From contig JARZZO010000003.1 of NCBI GenBank assembly GCA_030544215.1, positions 2,800,001 to 2,864,000 on the forward strand: DNA of 64,000 bases, written 5' to 3'. This DNA is from Zantedeschia hybrid cultivar (taxonomy: Eukaryota > Streptophyta > Magnoliopsida > Alismatales > Araceae). Every line of letters begins with the position of its first letter. The stretch's first letter is position 1. Made by a program: the position numbers and the translations under genes. Shown here piece by piece: positions 1-12,800 of the stretch. Below the pieces are notes generated by a model. That model did no database searches. It saw nothing but the letters and a program-made list of their open reading frames with translations, and was not told the origin of the DNA.

Positions 1-415
1 TTTCTCTACGGAGTTATGAGGAGAAAAGCAGCAGCATCGATTACAATAAAATCACTAAGAAAGAATGACAATTTGGTTGTAATGTTTTTCTTCAATCTTG
101 CATCTGTTATTGTGAAACTCTTCCTTCCGTATAGTTTCAACCATCTGTAGAATAAAACTATCCAGGGACAGGGACAAGTCGGGATTGTAAGGAACTAATA
201 ATGGAAGGTATTCTAACTGGAGGAGAACTCCCAGAGAGAAAGAATTCAACTAGCTTGACTGGAAAACTGGCATATTGAAGTGTTTAACTCTTAGTAAATC
301 GAATAAAAAGTTAGAAAGAGAAATTGGGAAAACGGGAAGTATAAAGCTGACTAGTAGCTTCTGAAAATTTTGACAGGGTAAGGCATAAGACTGGTTATCT
401 GACAGAATGCCGTTG

Positions 416-850
416 TCAACATTCAATACGGACAGCACCACTCTCAGACGAAACAAACTTTGGCTTCCTATTTACTTGCTCCAAGCACTGGATGATATCT
501 CCCACCCTGAAATCATGACAGTCCTGAATGACAAGGCCACACTCATTGCCTTGCTCAACAGTATCCACATCCTGCTTCTCCTTTTTCAATGATGCACAGG
601 AACCCTCAAATACAACTTCCCCACTCCTCAAGAGCCTCAGAATTGATGCCTTAGTGACGCGGCCATCAAGGACCCGACAACCAGCAATCACCACATCTGG
701 ACCCTTGGATTTGCTCCTTCCCTTCAGCTCAAAAATATTCAAAACCTTGGCCTCCCCAGCAACCTGTGTCTCAAAGGTCCCTGGTGCCCGATCCACAATC
801 AGATTGCCAATTTCCTCCAGGAGATGATAGATGACTCGATGAATGATAAT
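416..850 (-). CDS. mtIF2: mtIF-2 last coding exon (C-terminal domain)
   Basis: Encodes about 144 residues beginning IIIHRVIYHLLEEIG and ending VRIEC plus TGA. The acceptor is a pyrimidine-rich tract ending TCCAG next to position 850 (minus strand). This matches the IF-2 C-terminal domains, the last of which binds fMet-tRNA in bacterial IF-2. Confidence 0.92.
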   Translation of the reverse strand: MIIHRVIYHLLEEIGNLIVDRAPGTFETQVAGEAKVLNIFELKGRSKSKGPDVVIAGCRVLDGRVTKASILRLLRSGEVVFEGSCASLKKEKQDVDTVEQGNECGLVIQDCHDFRVGDIIQCLEQVNRKPKFVSSESGAVRIEC

Positions 851-3800
851 CTGGAGAAGAAGAAAACACAAATTTCAGTTGCTTCATCATTACATGTTTA
901 CAAGCAGCAACAGTATCCAAAAAAATTCAGGAACATGACATACTATGAGCATCTTGCCAGTCTCAATATATCAATTTTGAAAGTACAAGAGAGGATGCAG
1001 TAAAGCTCTCAAAAAAAAGACTAAAAAACACCTGGTCTAAAAATATCAATTATATAAGATCTAAGTAAAACTATCATAGTTCCCCATTTTAAAACAAAGA
1101 AAGGTAGAACAAAAAGTAAGGAACTGTACAAATGGAAGAGTGAGAACATGTGTAAAATGAAAGAGAGAAAAGAAACAGAATGCTGATGTTCACTTGCAAC
1201 CATAATCCATTTTACGGAAGCTTCTGTTGTTCAGTTAGAGTACATGGGTTTACGTTCCCCACATCCTAACAAGTGAAGGTGATGGGTTCTTGACCTCTCC
1301 CAAGTAGCAAACTAGGCAACATTATCATCAAGACCCAACAGGTTCAAATTAGAATTACTTTGTTACAACAAATAGATGGATATGACCACTAATAGGGTTG
1401 TTACAACAAATGGATCCACATAACCACTAATAATTTGTCATTTCAAGTTCTATCTGATTTCTTGGAGAATCGTCTCAAACCTCCATCTGAGTAGAAATCT
1501 AACTGAAGATGAATATTCAGGTTTTGTAAACCTCAACCTCAACCAAGCCTTAATCCCAAATTAATTGGGGTTGGCTATATAGATTCTCTGTCTCCACTCT
1601 AAACAATTTTGGGCTACCTCTTCTGAAAGGTTTAAAGCCTCCAGATCATACTGTACTACCCTCTTCCAATTTATTCTAGGTCTACCCCTTCCTTTCTTCC
1701 CTTCTTCTATCCTAATATGCTCCACTTTTCTAACTGGGGCATCCCTAGGTCTACGCCTAACATGCCCAAACCATCGCAATCTCCCTTCTCTCAATATTCA
1801 GGTTTTGTAAAATTGCACCTAATACAGATAAGGGTAATCCTCATGAGGAACAAATATGGAGATGGGAGTCTTAACGGCCACTTTCCAGTCAGTTATGTGG
1901 TCAAGACCTTTTGATGATCGTGGAAGCAGGTTTTAGGGTATACCTTAGTCTGATCCAAATCTATCCCCATCAAGATTGGGATCTTTTGCAGAATTGTTTT
2001 GGACATCGACAAGTGATAGGTCAAAACCATAGTTGTCAAGGCGGTAAGGCGACCACAGTGTACTTGGGGTCCTTGAGCGCCCAAGCACTTAGGACCCTGC
2101 CTGAGCGGAGCCTGGGCGGCGCCTTCACAATCAGGTGGTAGGGGGAATGGGGAGGGAGAAATTGATGCGGGACAGAGATTTTGGGGGAAGGGGGGGTGGA
2201 AGAGGGGACAGAGGCTGGGATGAAGACGATGGAAGAGGGGGAGGGTAGAAGAAGGAGAGATCGGGAAGGAGGGAGGGAAGGGGATGAGGGCTTCACGCCC
2301 TCCCACACAGACCCATCACAGGTCGGCATACACACATTGCACAGCCTTCAGGAACATTCTATTCTTTCCTCTTTTTCTGTCCACCCCCTAAAAGGAGATA
2401 TATACAAGTATATATAGAGGGCTCCATGGAGTGCCCTAACGAACAAAAGGACAAGAATGCCCCCTGCATCTCAAAATGAGAAAAAAGAAACGTGCAGAAA
2501 AATAACAGAAAAATAAAAAAGTCTAAATGGGCCCCAAATGGGCCGAATACATGTCCAAAAAATGACAAAAATGGCAAAATATAACTCAATCCAAAAAATG
2601 TGTCCTCGCCAAGCCAAAGTGAGACAGGAGTCGTGGCCGATCTCCTCCTCCGACGGTACACATGAACCGGGTTGAATCGGGTACGGGCTCTAGTGTCCTC
2701 ACTAGAAATATTCACAAATAAGGAGGCAAACATTTGAAGAAAGGGAGAAGAAAGAATAGGCATATGAAAAACTAATGAAAGGTTAGAGGATGATAATAAT
2801 GGCCACAAAGGGTTCCAAATTTGTGGACATGGGCGAGTAGGCCTTGCCGCCTCATTGTGGCCATTGTAGTGAGAGAGAGAAAAAAAAATATCGGAATGCC
2901 TCAACATTGGCATCGAGATTTGTTCACCGAAGAGGGACGATGCCAAAAATTAATGAGGAAGATGAAATAATAAGGAAGACGAGAGGAAGGGGCATCAAAA
3001 ACTATGGCTCAATCATACACAAAACCTTATTTATCTTAGAATTCGATGCCAATGAACCCGATTTGATTAGCCCATGAACTAGCCTAGGCGTCTTAGGCGC
3101 TCCTAAGCACGCCTAAGCGGTGCCTAGGTGTGCATTCTTTAAGGCCCAATAAGGCATTTAACTGCCTAGGCCTTGAAAATAAGCCTTGTCGCTTAAGCGG
3201 TGCCTAGGTGTCACCTAGGCGTAAGCCTTGACAACTATGGTTAAAACAATTACATCATAGATCAAAACCTCCTGTATTTTTTATGCCTTCTTTGAGGAGA
3301 ACATTGGACATCTATTATTTTACTGTGGCGTATCTCTGCACTACTGAAGATCATTTTTTTAAGGCTCGTGATATCCAGTGACATGGGGGCCTCCAGAACC
3401 TGATGAAAGGATGGCCTTATTTCCGTCCGATCAAATCTGAAATAGAGCCACGGTACATGCCACTTCCTGCTATGCTTTGGGCCATCTGGAGGCAAAGAAA
3501 ACATAGGAAGTTTGGAAATCCCTTTAAGATTCTGAAGTTATCAATTCAATCACTTGAAGATTGGTCTTTGGGATTATCTTTGGGAATGTCTGCAACTCCA
3601 TCACACTGCAAAAGTTAATGCCTGCAACTCCATCACACTGCAAAAGTTGAGTTGGAGGAATTCAATCACCTAGGACTGCTTTCTCTTTTCTTGGGGGTCA
3701 GAGCTGCTTTATCATCTCGCTAGACCAGCCCTGGTCCCCCTCCTGTTCTATCTTTACCCTTTTTCTTTCTTTCTTTTTGGTGTGCTGTTAACAAGGTGTT

Positions 3801-6800
3801 TCCATCCTCCTTTTATCTTGTTGTCACCTTAAAAAAAAAAAAGAACTTAGCTTCTTGCAGCTATGTTCTCCATGCTAAATCAATGCAACAAATTGGAGAT
3901 TCTGTAACACAATGAAAAGATCTCTATGGCTTGGAAGTCAGCCGCAGGTAGCCGTATAGTACATATACTACACACCCAAGCATAGCCAGCAGGATGTGGC
4001 ACATACACTAGTGGAAGGGGCAAGGTTGTAAGCCAGAATAAGGGTGGTGGATGCCCCTATCACATCCGAGGTGTCATTCCTCTTCTATTTACTACTTACC
4101 ATACACCAGATATTTTGTCCTTGGATTTCTGTAGAATAGGATGGTGGTTATTGCCATTCATCGACCAACTTCTACTCGTCGCACACGAGCTTTTTTTCTT
4201 CGGTTTCTGCTGTACAAGCTGCAATGTCTTCTATTTATTCTCAGAACTTGGAAACTATTACATGAATTCAGTGAAAGCCCTAGCTTTTATCAACAAAAAG
4301 CAACACAACAAAAATTTAGTGGCCACTAACACAAAAACATGGAAATTAAGGGACCAAGTATAGAACAATCACCTTTACATTGGCCCTATCAGCTGCAAGA
4401 CCAAGGGAACTAGGCAGACTACGTATATTAAAACCAACTATGCATGCACGACAAGCTTGTGCTAGGTCAATATCAGATTGACCAACAGGTCCAATACCAA
4501 CATGAACAATATTCACAAAAACCTGGCAAAAGATCAAATGTAAGGGCGAACATTAGCACAAATGGAAGCAAGAAATCATAAAGGAAACACAGGCACACAT
4601 AAAAACAGGAACAGACGAATCAAAATGAACTCCCCCCCCCTTTAACAACTCCTAGTTTTATAAAAGAGAATCACTAAAGAAGACCATGTGTTAAGTAGCA
4701 ATAAACAGTGAATGAAAATTTCATCGCAGGAGATGCTGAAAACCATAGTAGATGGCACCACAATTCGGTGCAGCTAAAGAATGAAAAGCATGAAGATAAT
4801 GATGGAAAAGAAACAAAAGTGAAGCAAGGGGAAACAGAGGGAACAAGGCCCATATAGAAGCTTGCATCATACTTGCCATTTAAGTGGAGCCTAAATCCAT
4901 CACAGAGCACTTAAATGATGGTCTTCAACTCTCCATATAAAAAACTAGTACTACATTCCAAAATCTTCTAGCATGACCGGTGAGGACACCAGAGCCTGTA
5001 CCCGATTCAACCCAGCTCACATGTACCGTCGGAGGAGGACATCGGCCACGACTCCCATCTCACTTTGGCTTGGCAAGGACATATTTTCGGACTGAGTTAT
5101 ATCTTGCCATTTTTGACATTTTTTGGACATGTATTCGGCCCATTTGCGGACTGTTTAGAGCTTTTTATTTTTCTGCACGTTTTTTTTTCTCATTTTGAGA
5201 TGCAGGGGGCATTCTTGTCCTTTTATTCTCTAGGGCACTCCATGGAGCCCTCTATATATACTTGTATATACCTCCTTTTAGGGGGTGGACAGAAAAAGAG
5301 GAAAGAATAGAATGTTCCTAAAGGCTGTGCAACGTGTGTATGCCGACCTGTGATGGGTTTGTGTGCGAGGGTGTGAAGCCCTCGTCCCCTTCCCCTCCCT
5401 CCTCCTTTCCAACCTCTCCTTCTTCTACCCTCTCCCTCTTCCATCGCCTTCATCCCAGCCTCTATCCCCTCTTCCACCCCACCCCCGACCCCGAATCTTT
5501 GTCCTGCATCAATCATAGTATCAGAGCCCAAGCTTGATCCCCACGCCGCCATCGCTGCTCATCTTCCTCGTCACCGCTGCTCAAGTCCCCTCTCTGGCTG
5601 CCCTTCTCTCTCACAGTCGCCCTCTCTCTCTATGCGTGTTACTGTTCCGTGAACAGTAACCATACAGGGGATCCCGCCACCTTCTCCTTCCACCCCCCCC
5701 AACCCCTAGATAGAAGAAGAAGGGTTGAAGAAAGATTAGAAGGAGAAGAAGGGGCCAGAGGGGAGGGCCGAACCTACCGCTGCCGTCGGCAGGCCTCCAT
5801 GGGCCGCTGCCCACAGCCCTCGGTGCCGTCGTCGCCATCGTCTCCTTCAGCCGGTGCCGCTGCCAGGGTGATCGCTCGGTCCCACCAGAACTGCCATCGC
5901 CATTGTTGTCTTCCACCTACACCGTTGTTGCCATCCACCAGGCTACCGCAATTCGTCGGCAGTGCCCCAGCCACCGTCGCCGCCGGCTGCCTAATCCATC
6001 GTTGTCGCCAGTCGCCTGGTCCGTCGCCATCTCTCTCTCTCTCTCTCTCTCTCTCCATGTTAGGGGTTGAAGGAAACAGGTTGTGAAATGGAAAGGAGGG
6101 GGAGCAGGGCCCGTGCCCCTTTAAGTTGGGACCTGGTCGAACATGGTTTGACCCGATCTGGTTGAGACAAGTTGCCCCAACCAGGTCCTAACTTGGTTCA
6201 ACCCTGGTCCAGCCAAGGTCTAACCCTAGTCCAGCAGTGGTCTAAGCCATTGGGTGTTTCAGGTTCGAGCTAGGTCCAGCCCAGTCTGCTACAGCGCACA
6301 GGCGGTGCACCATGCCACTTTTAGCGCACCGCCATCACTAGCGAGTCATCTGAACTCCGATTTGAGAGCCGTCAGCGGCATTAGTCTCATCTCGGCAAGG
6401 CCCATCCATTTTCAGCATACGTCTGCCCTGACTGTGCACCATTTTACGTGTCAATTCTGCACGCACATTGAGGTTGTCAATTTGTGCTCCGTTTTATGTG
6501 CCGATCGCACCGTCAACTCCGTGCCTACGAGAACGACTTAGATTCAACATGATACCACTCTAAAGCTGCCTCGATTTTCATGCCCTACACTTACTGTGGG
6601 CGGGTTAATGTCTAGTTAGCCTCTTTTTCACAGCTTGCTCGTTCTATATACAGTCGAATTTGCTCTGTGCTTGTGCGAGTTTAGGACGTCTAGCTTGATT
6701 ATATCATTTAGTACTTCACTGCTGGTTTGTGAGATTGAGAGCTACCTATCCGGTGGCTCTGAGCTGTGATGTTGATATCGTTGCTGCTATCCTAGACCCA

Positions 6801-9800
6801 TGGTAGTCCTCAGTACCTACGTTCTGGCACGTTTCCTCGTTATGAGGACGACTCTCGAGTTAGTTACTTCTTATTATTATATGATTGTCCTTTCTAGACG
6901 ATGGTGTCTATTTGTGCCTATGTGCTACCCTTAGTTGTGTTCAAGGATGATCTCGATATGTGTGGACATTCGGACCCTTTTGGTAGTTGTTCATCATATT
7001 CCATATTTATGTTATTTGGCCATCATTTATAGCATGTGTTTAGTTGTTTTGTTGTCATTTGAGCATCATTTAGAGGGAATGTGTGGCTGCATTTTGTTGT
7101 CCTTGATTTTCATCATGTTGTTTTACAGCCAGTTATCTTACTATATATGCACATTGTTCTGCGTCACCATTGTTAGTGTCATTCAATTGCACTTACTTTG
7201 ACAGTGCCATTTGATCTCTAGTGGGTAGTTGCATCTGAGTCATGTGTTAACTTTTGCTATTGTCACTTCACTACACATGACCATACATAGCGGTGTCGAG
7301 TTTCGTAGCTCCGCATCGATGTCAGGATCACACACTGATTCTCCCATGGTCCCTGAGATGACATAGATGTTCGGCCAACTCATGCACCGGATGGATCAGT
7401 TGGACCATCGCCTTGACAAGCGTTTTGGACGCTTCGGAGAGTCACTTAGGAGCGTGCAAGACAGACTTACCGATTCCGATTGCACAATCCAAGGAATGGG
7501 GGGCCACGATCTCGCTCCTCCGAGCCAACATCCGAGCCAAGGTCTAGTGCGAGCGGCAAACCGCCAGGACCCAAACACAGCCCTCGCCCAACATCCCATG
7601 CACCCTCCGCCACATCCAACGAACCCACCACCTCTTGTGCGCCCACTTTCTAAAGCCGATTCTGCTTTTGACTAGCGAGGTGAGGATCATGGGCTTGATG
7701 ATGATTTTACTGATGAGATGGATTATGCCGACCGATTTGATGCACGTAGGTGGAGGCGACATGGTAGGATGCATGATCAGGACTGGGGTCATGAGAGGAG
7801 GCGTCAGTGGCATCAGGGTGACCGCTATGATCACGGTGGTAGGTATGAGCGCCATGGTCGAAATGATCGATTTGATCGATATGACCGTTTTGACCAATGT
7901 GATTGAGATGATCGATTCGATAGACATAATCGAGGTGACCGCTTTGATCATTATGATCGGAACAACCGATTTGGTCGTGAAGATGGTTCGGTCGATTTGG
8001 TAGAGCACGTTTTGGGTATGATCAGAGGCATCCCCGTTGTCTGAGAGATCGGGATGGACAGATTTGGAGATGATCGGAGGCACCACAGATGCTCTGGAGA
8101 TGGGTATGGCTATGATGAGCGGAGGCCCTATTTCCATCGTGACCAGGGTGACCAAGATGATCATTGGGCCGCTTGTGCTGAGGCTCCCAGCTTTGACGGG
8201 TCTCTGGACCCGAAGGTATAACTGGATTGGGAGACCAGCATAAACCGTTACTTTGATTGGATGGGTATGCCTGATAAACGCCGAGCTCACTTCCATCTGA
8301 TGAACCTGATAGGCCAGGCTCAGACCTACTGGTCTAACATTGAAGCTCTACGCGAGCAGAGGTGCCAGGAGCCTATTGAGTCGTGGGAAGACATGAAGGT
8401 CTTGCTTCGCGAGAAATACCTTCCCCCGACTTATCGGCATCGACTCACTGATAGGTGGCAAAACCTCACTCAAGGGACTCGATCTGCTTCGGAGTACATT
8501 ACTGAGTTTGATGAGTACCTGATGAGGTGTGGTGCTCGAAAGGAGGGTGCGCTGACTCTTTCCCGCTTTCGGAGAGGCTTACGTTGTGTTTATCCGCAGG
8601 AGTTGTTCCGCCAGCATGTGACGACCATTTAGCATGCCTATCAAGTCATGCGCAAGATGGAGCAATTCGAGTTAGAGATGGCTTCGCCCCCACGCGCTAG
8701 GCCGCCTTACCAGTGTCCTTTTAATCTACGTGTCGCGCCGAGAGCCCAATAGAGGGGCTGATACGCCATCCGATGGAGCCTAGCCGCCAGGATCCTCCAC
8801 CTCCGCCCAGGCCCCAATTTCTGCTGTAGAGAGACCTGGCACCTGCTTTACCTTTACCTCATGCACGTCCCCTGATAGGTGCCCCACCTGATAGGAGGGA
8901 AGATAAAAGTAAGGCCCGGACTATTAGCAGCCCGTCACACGATGGTGGGTCCCGTGGGCGATGCTATCGGTGTCAAGAGTTAGGTCACTACGCCTCTTAG
9001 TGCCCCAAAAGGACTCTAACTATTAAGGGTGCCGAGCTTGAGAAGCCTCCACCTCTTGTGATACAGGATGTGAGCTATGAGGCTGGAGCTGATTTAGCTG
9101 CCGAGTTTCACTCGGATGAGGATGATATGATCGGCTGCATTCGGACCAAGTACTTTAGAGTGGAGGATATTGAGGATCTACCAGATGAAGGTAGACTAGG
9201 TGTGGTCCGTTGTACTTTGACTCAGCCTCGAGAGAGTGATGATTGCCACCGCATTTCCATCTTTCACACCTATGATCGCGCCGATGATAAGGTGTACAAG
9301 GTGATCATTGATAGTGGGAGTTGCATCAATGCCATCTCTATGAATGTTGTTGAACACCTTGGGTTGATTTATGTTGATCATCCTCGCTCCTACCATGTGT
9401 CTTGGGTGGACTCCACGTCCATTCCGATTCGGACAAGATGTCTCGTTCCCATACATTTCTACTCATACATGGATCAAATATTGTGTGACATTTTGCCGAT
9501 GGAGGTCAGGAGTCTTATTCTCAGTCGGCCATAGATCTATGACATGGATGCGGTCCTCTATGGCCAGTCCAACACTTGTGTGTTTCCCTTTGGCGACCTG
9601 CACATCACTTTGCAGTCTTCCCGATCGAAGTCAGCACCATTGCAGGAGACCACCCCTTCTACTACTCATGTTTCTCCTTCTACTCTGTCTACTTCCAGTG
9701 CCACTACCTCTTCTGGTGCTATCCATTCCAGCACTACTCCTACTCTTGGTGCGGCACTGCTGAGGACTACCACTTTTTCCCACTTGACTCAGTCGAGCGT

Positions 9801-12800
9801 CTCGTCTACTCACGAGCCTTCTATCATTGGTGCGCACCTATGATGATCTTACAGTTGATTAGCGCCAAGGAGTTTGAGACTGATCTGTCGTAGAGCAAGC
9901 CCATATTCATTTTGACGGTTAGAGAGGTGAGTGATGAGACTCCGGGCAAGCACCCCACCGAGGTCATCTGTCTACTTCAAGAGTTCCATGATGTTTTACC
10001 TAAGGACCTTCCAGATAGTTTGTCACCCATGCGTGACATACAGCACGCGATCGATTTGCTTCCGAGATCCACCTTACCCAATCTACCGCATTATGCATGA
10101 ATCCCACTGAGCACGCAGAACTTCAGAGGCAGGTTGAGGAGCTCCTAAGGAGAGACTCTATTCAAGAGAGTTTGAGTCCCTGCATTGTTAGCTCCAAAAA
10201 AAGATGGCACCTAGAGAATGTGCGTAGATAGCCGTGCCATCAACCGTATCACGGTCAAATACCATTTTCCCATTCCCCGCTTGGACGACATGTTTGACAT
10301 GATGGCGAGAGCCACTGTATTCTCAAAGATTGACTTGAAGAGTGGCTATCACCAGGTCCATATTCGACCTGGAGATGAGTGGAAGACAGCGTTCAAGATG
10401 AAGGACGGGTTGTTCGAGTGGTTGGTCATGCCTTTCAGGCGGTCCAACGCCCCAAGCACTTTCATGCGGCTCATGGCTTAGGTACTTCCACTCTTCATTG
10501 GCACATTTCTAGTCGTATACTTCGACGACATTCTCATCTACAGCCGTACTGGGAAGGATCATATAAAGCACCTGCATCAGGTGTTCCTCGTCCTACGCCG
10601 CGAGAGCCTATTTGAAAACAACAAGAAGTGTTTCTTGCTGACAGATCATATGATCTTTTTGGGATTCATTTTGTCATCTGAAGGTGTCTCTGCCGACCCG
10701 GAGAAGATCAGAGCGATAGTAGAGTGGCCCGAGCCGCAGAGCATTCATGTGTGCAGTTTTCATAGCTTGGCGACCTTCTACCGTCGTTTTATCTGGAGGT
10801 TTAGCTCAATTACAGCTCCGATCACTGATTGCATTCGGAAGGGAACCTTTTCTTGGTTGAAGTCTGCATCTTCGACCTTTCAGGATGTCAAGGAGCGCAT
10901 GACCTAAGCATCGATTCTTCGATTGCCTGATTTCTCGAAGGTGTTTGAGGTCTCATGCGATGCTTCTGGTGTCGGCATAGGTAGAGTCTTGAGTCAGGAG
11001 GGTCATCCTATCGCATTCTTCAACGAGAAATTGAACGATGCCAAGCTGAAGTACTCCACCTATGATAAGGAGTTTTATGCGGTAGTCCAGACCTTGAGAT
11101 ATTGGAGACATTATCTACTGCCGCAAGAGTTTGTGCTAAATTCAGATCCTGAGGCCCTCATATTTCTCCACGCCCAGAAGAAGCTTAATCTGAAGAATAG
11201 CGTTTGAGTTTCTTCAGGCTTACACATTTGTTCTTCGTCATAAGGCGAGTATGGAGAAGCACGTGACTCATGCACTGAGGCGTCGATCTTCCCTTCTATC
11301 AGTTGTCAACGTTGAAGTCACGGGATTCGAGAGACTCCGGGACGAGTACCCCGGTACCCTGATTTCGGCCCGATTTATGCTGCCCTTCAGTTCGGACCAT
11401 CTATAGAGTATTGTAATTACATCCTTCATTAGGGTTATCTTTTTCGTGGGTCGAGATTATGCATCCCGAAGGCTACAGTCCGTGATTTTCTGATCTGGGT
11501 GGTTTATGCAGGTAGTCTAGCCAGTCACTTTGCCGGAACAAGACTATTGATCTTGTTGAGTACCAGTTCTTCTGGCCGACCCTGAAGCACGATGTTGCTT
11601 GTATCGTGGCTCAGTGTCGTACATACGCTACAGCAAAGTAGAGGAAGCAGAATACCGATCTGTACTCCCCACTCCCCGTGCCTGATCGTCCGTGGCAGGA
11701 TGTTAGCATCGATTTTGTCTTAGGCCTGCCGCGCATGATTTGAAGGCACGACTCTATCTTGGTTTTGTCGATTGGTTTTCCAAAATGACACATTTTATTC
11801 CTTGTTCGAAGACTTCTGATGCGTCTAGAGTGGCATATTACTTCTTTGAGGGTGTGGTTCGATTGCATGAGCTACTTAAGACCATTGTCTCAGACAAGGA
11901 TGTTCGATTTGTTAGCTATTTTTGGAAGACCCTTTAGTATCTGATGGGAACCAAGCTCAAATATTCCACTGCCTATCACCCCCAGAATGATAATCAAACT
12001 AAAGTAGTCAATAGTAGTGTGGGTAATCTTTTGCGTTGTCTGGTTAGAGAGCATGTCCATAGTTGGGATCAAGTCTTGTGGCACGCAGAGTTTGCATATA
12101 ATAGTTATGTCAATAGGTCTACTGGCATGTGTCCATTAGACATTATTTCTGGCTATAGACCTAGAGGACCCATAGAACCTAGTCCCACTACCCATTTAAT
12201 CATGTACTTCATAGTCAGCTGAGTCCCTTACCCACCACATCAGGAGCTTGCATGATAACGTCCGTCACCATATCGAGATCACTAATGAACGCTACAAAGA
12301 GTTGGCAGATGCGCAACGGCGATCGCTTGAGTTCCAGGAGGACGATTATATCATGATCAGGTTCAGACCTGAACGGTTCCGATCCGGGGCCGTGAAGAAG
12401 TTGCAAGTTCGAGAAGCCGGTCCATTCAAAGTGTTGAAACAAGTCGGACCGAATGCGTATGTGGTGGATCTTCCCTCGGACTACAACATCCGTGCAACTT
12501 TCAACGTCTCAGACTTGGTAGCCTACCGAGCTGACAATGATATCTAGTGACCCATTTGAGCCTTCTCCTCTTGAGAGTGACCCCACCCATGAGTATCCAC
12601 CTACAGCCTCCGTTCCAACACAGTGAGAGCACATTGACCGTATGTTGGACGAGCAAGTTGTTACTTCCATATATGGGACCTACCAGCACTACCTAATCCG
12701 TTAGAGATGACCGCCGACAATCGAAGACACATGTGTCACACGCGAAGAGCTTCAACAGATCGACCTGGACCTTTTGTAACGGTACCTGAGCGCGCGTGAC

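Noticed and set aside
5611..6086. Ser/Pro-rich and Arg-rich frames after the first primer binding site
   Set aside because: They fall in the C/T-rich leader of the Ty3 element and have no gag similarity.
7544..8296. 250-codon minus-strand frame rich in Ile, Thr and Ser
   Set aside because: Shadow of the Arg/Asp repeat region of Ty3 gag; composition comes from GATC-type repeats.
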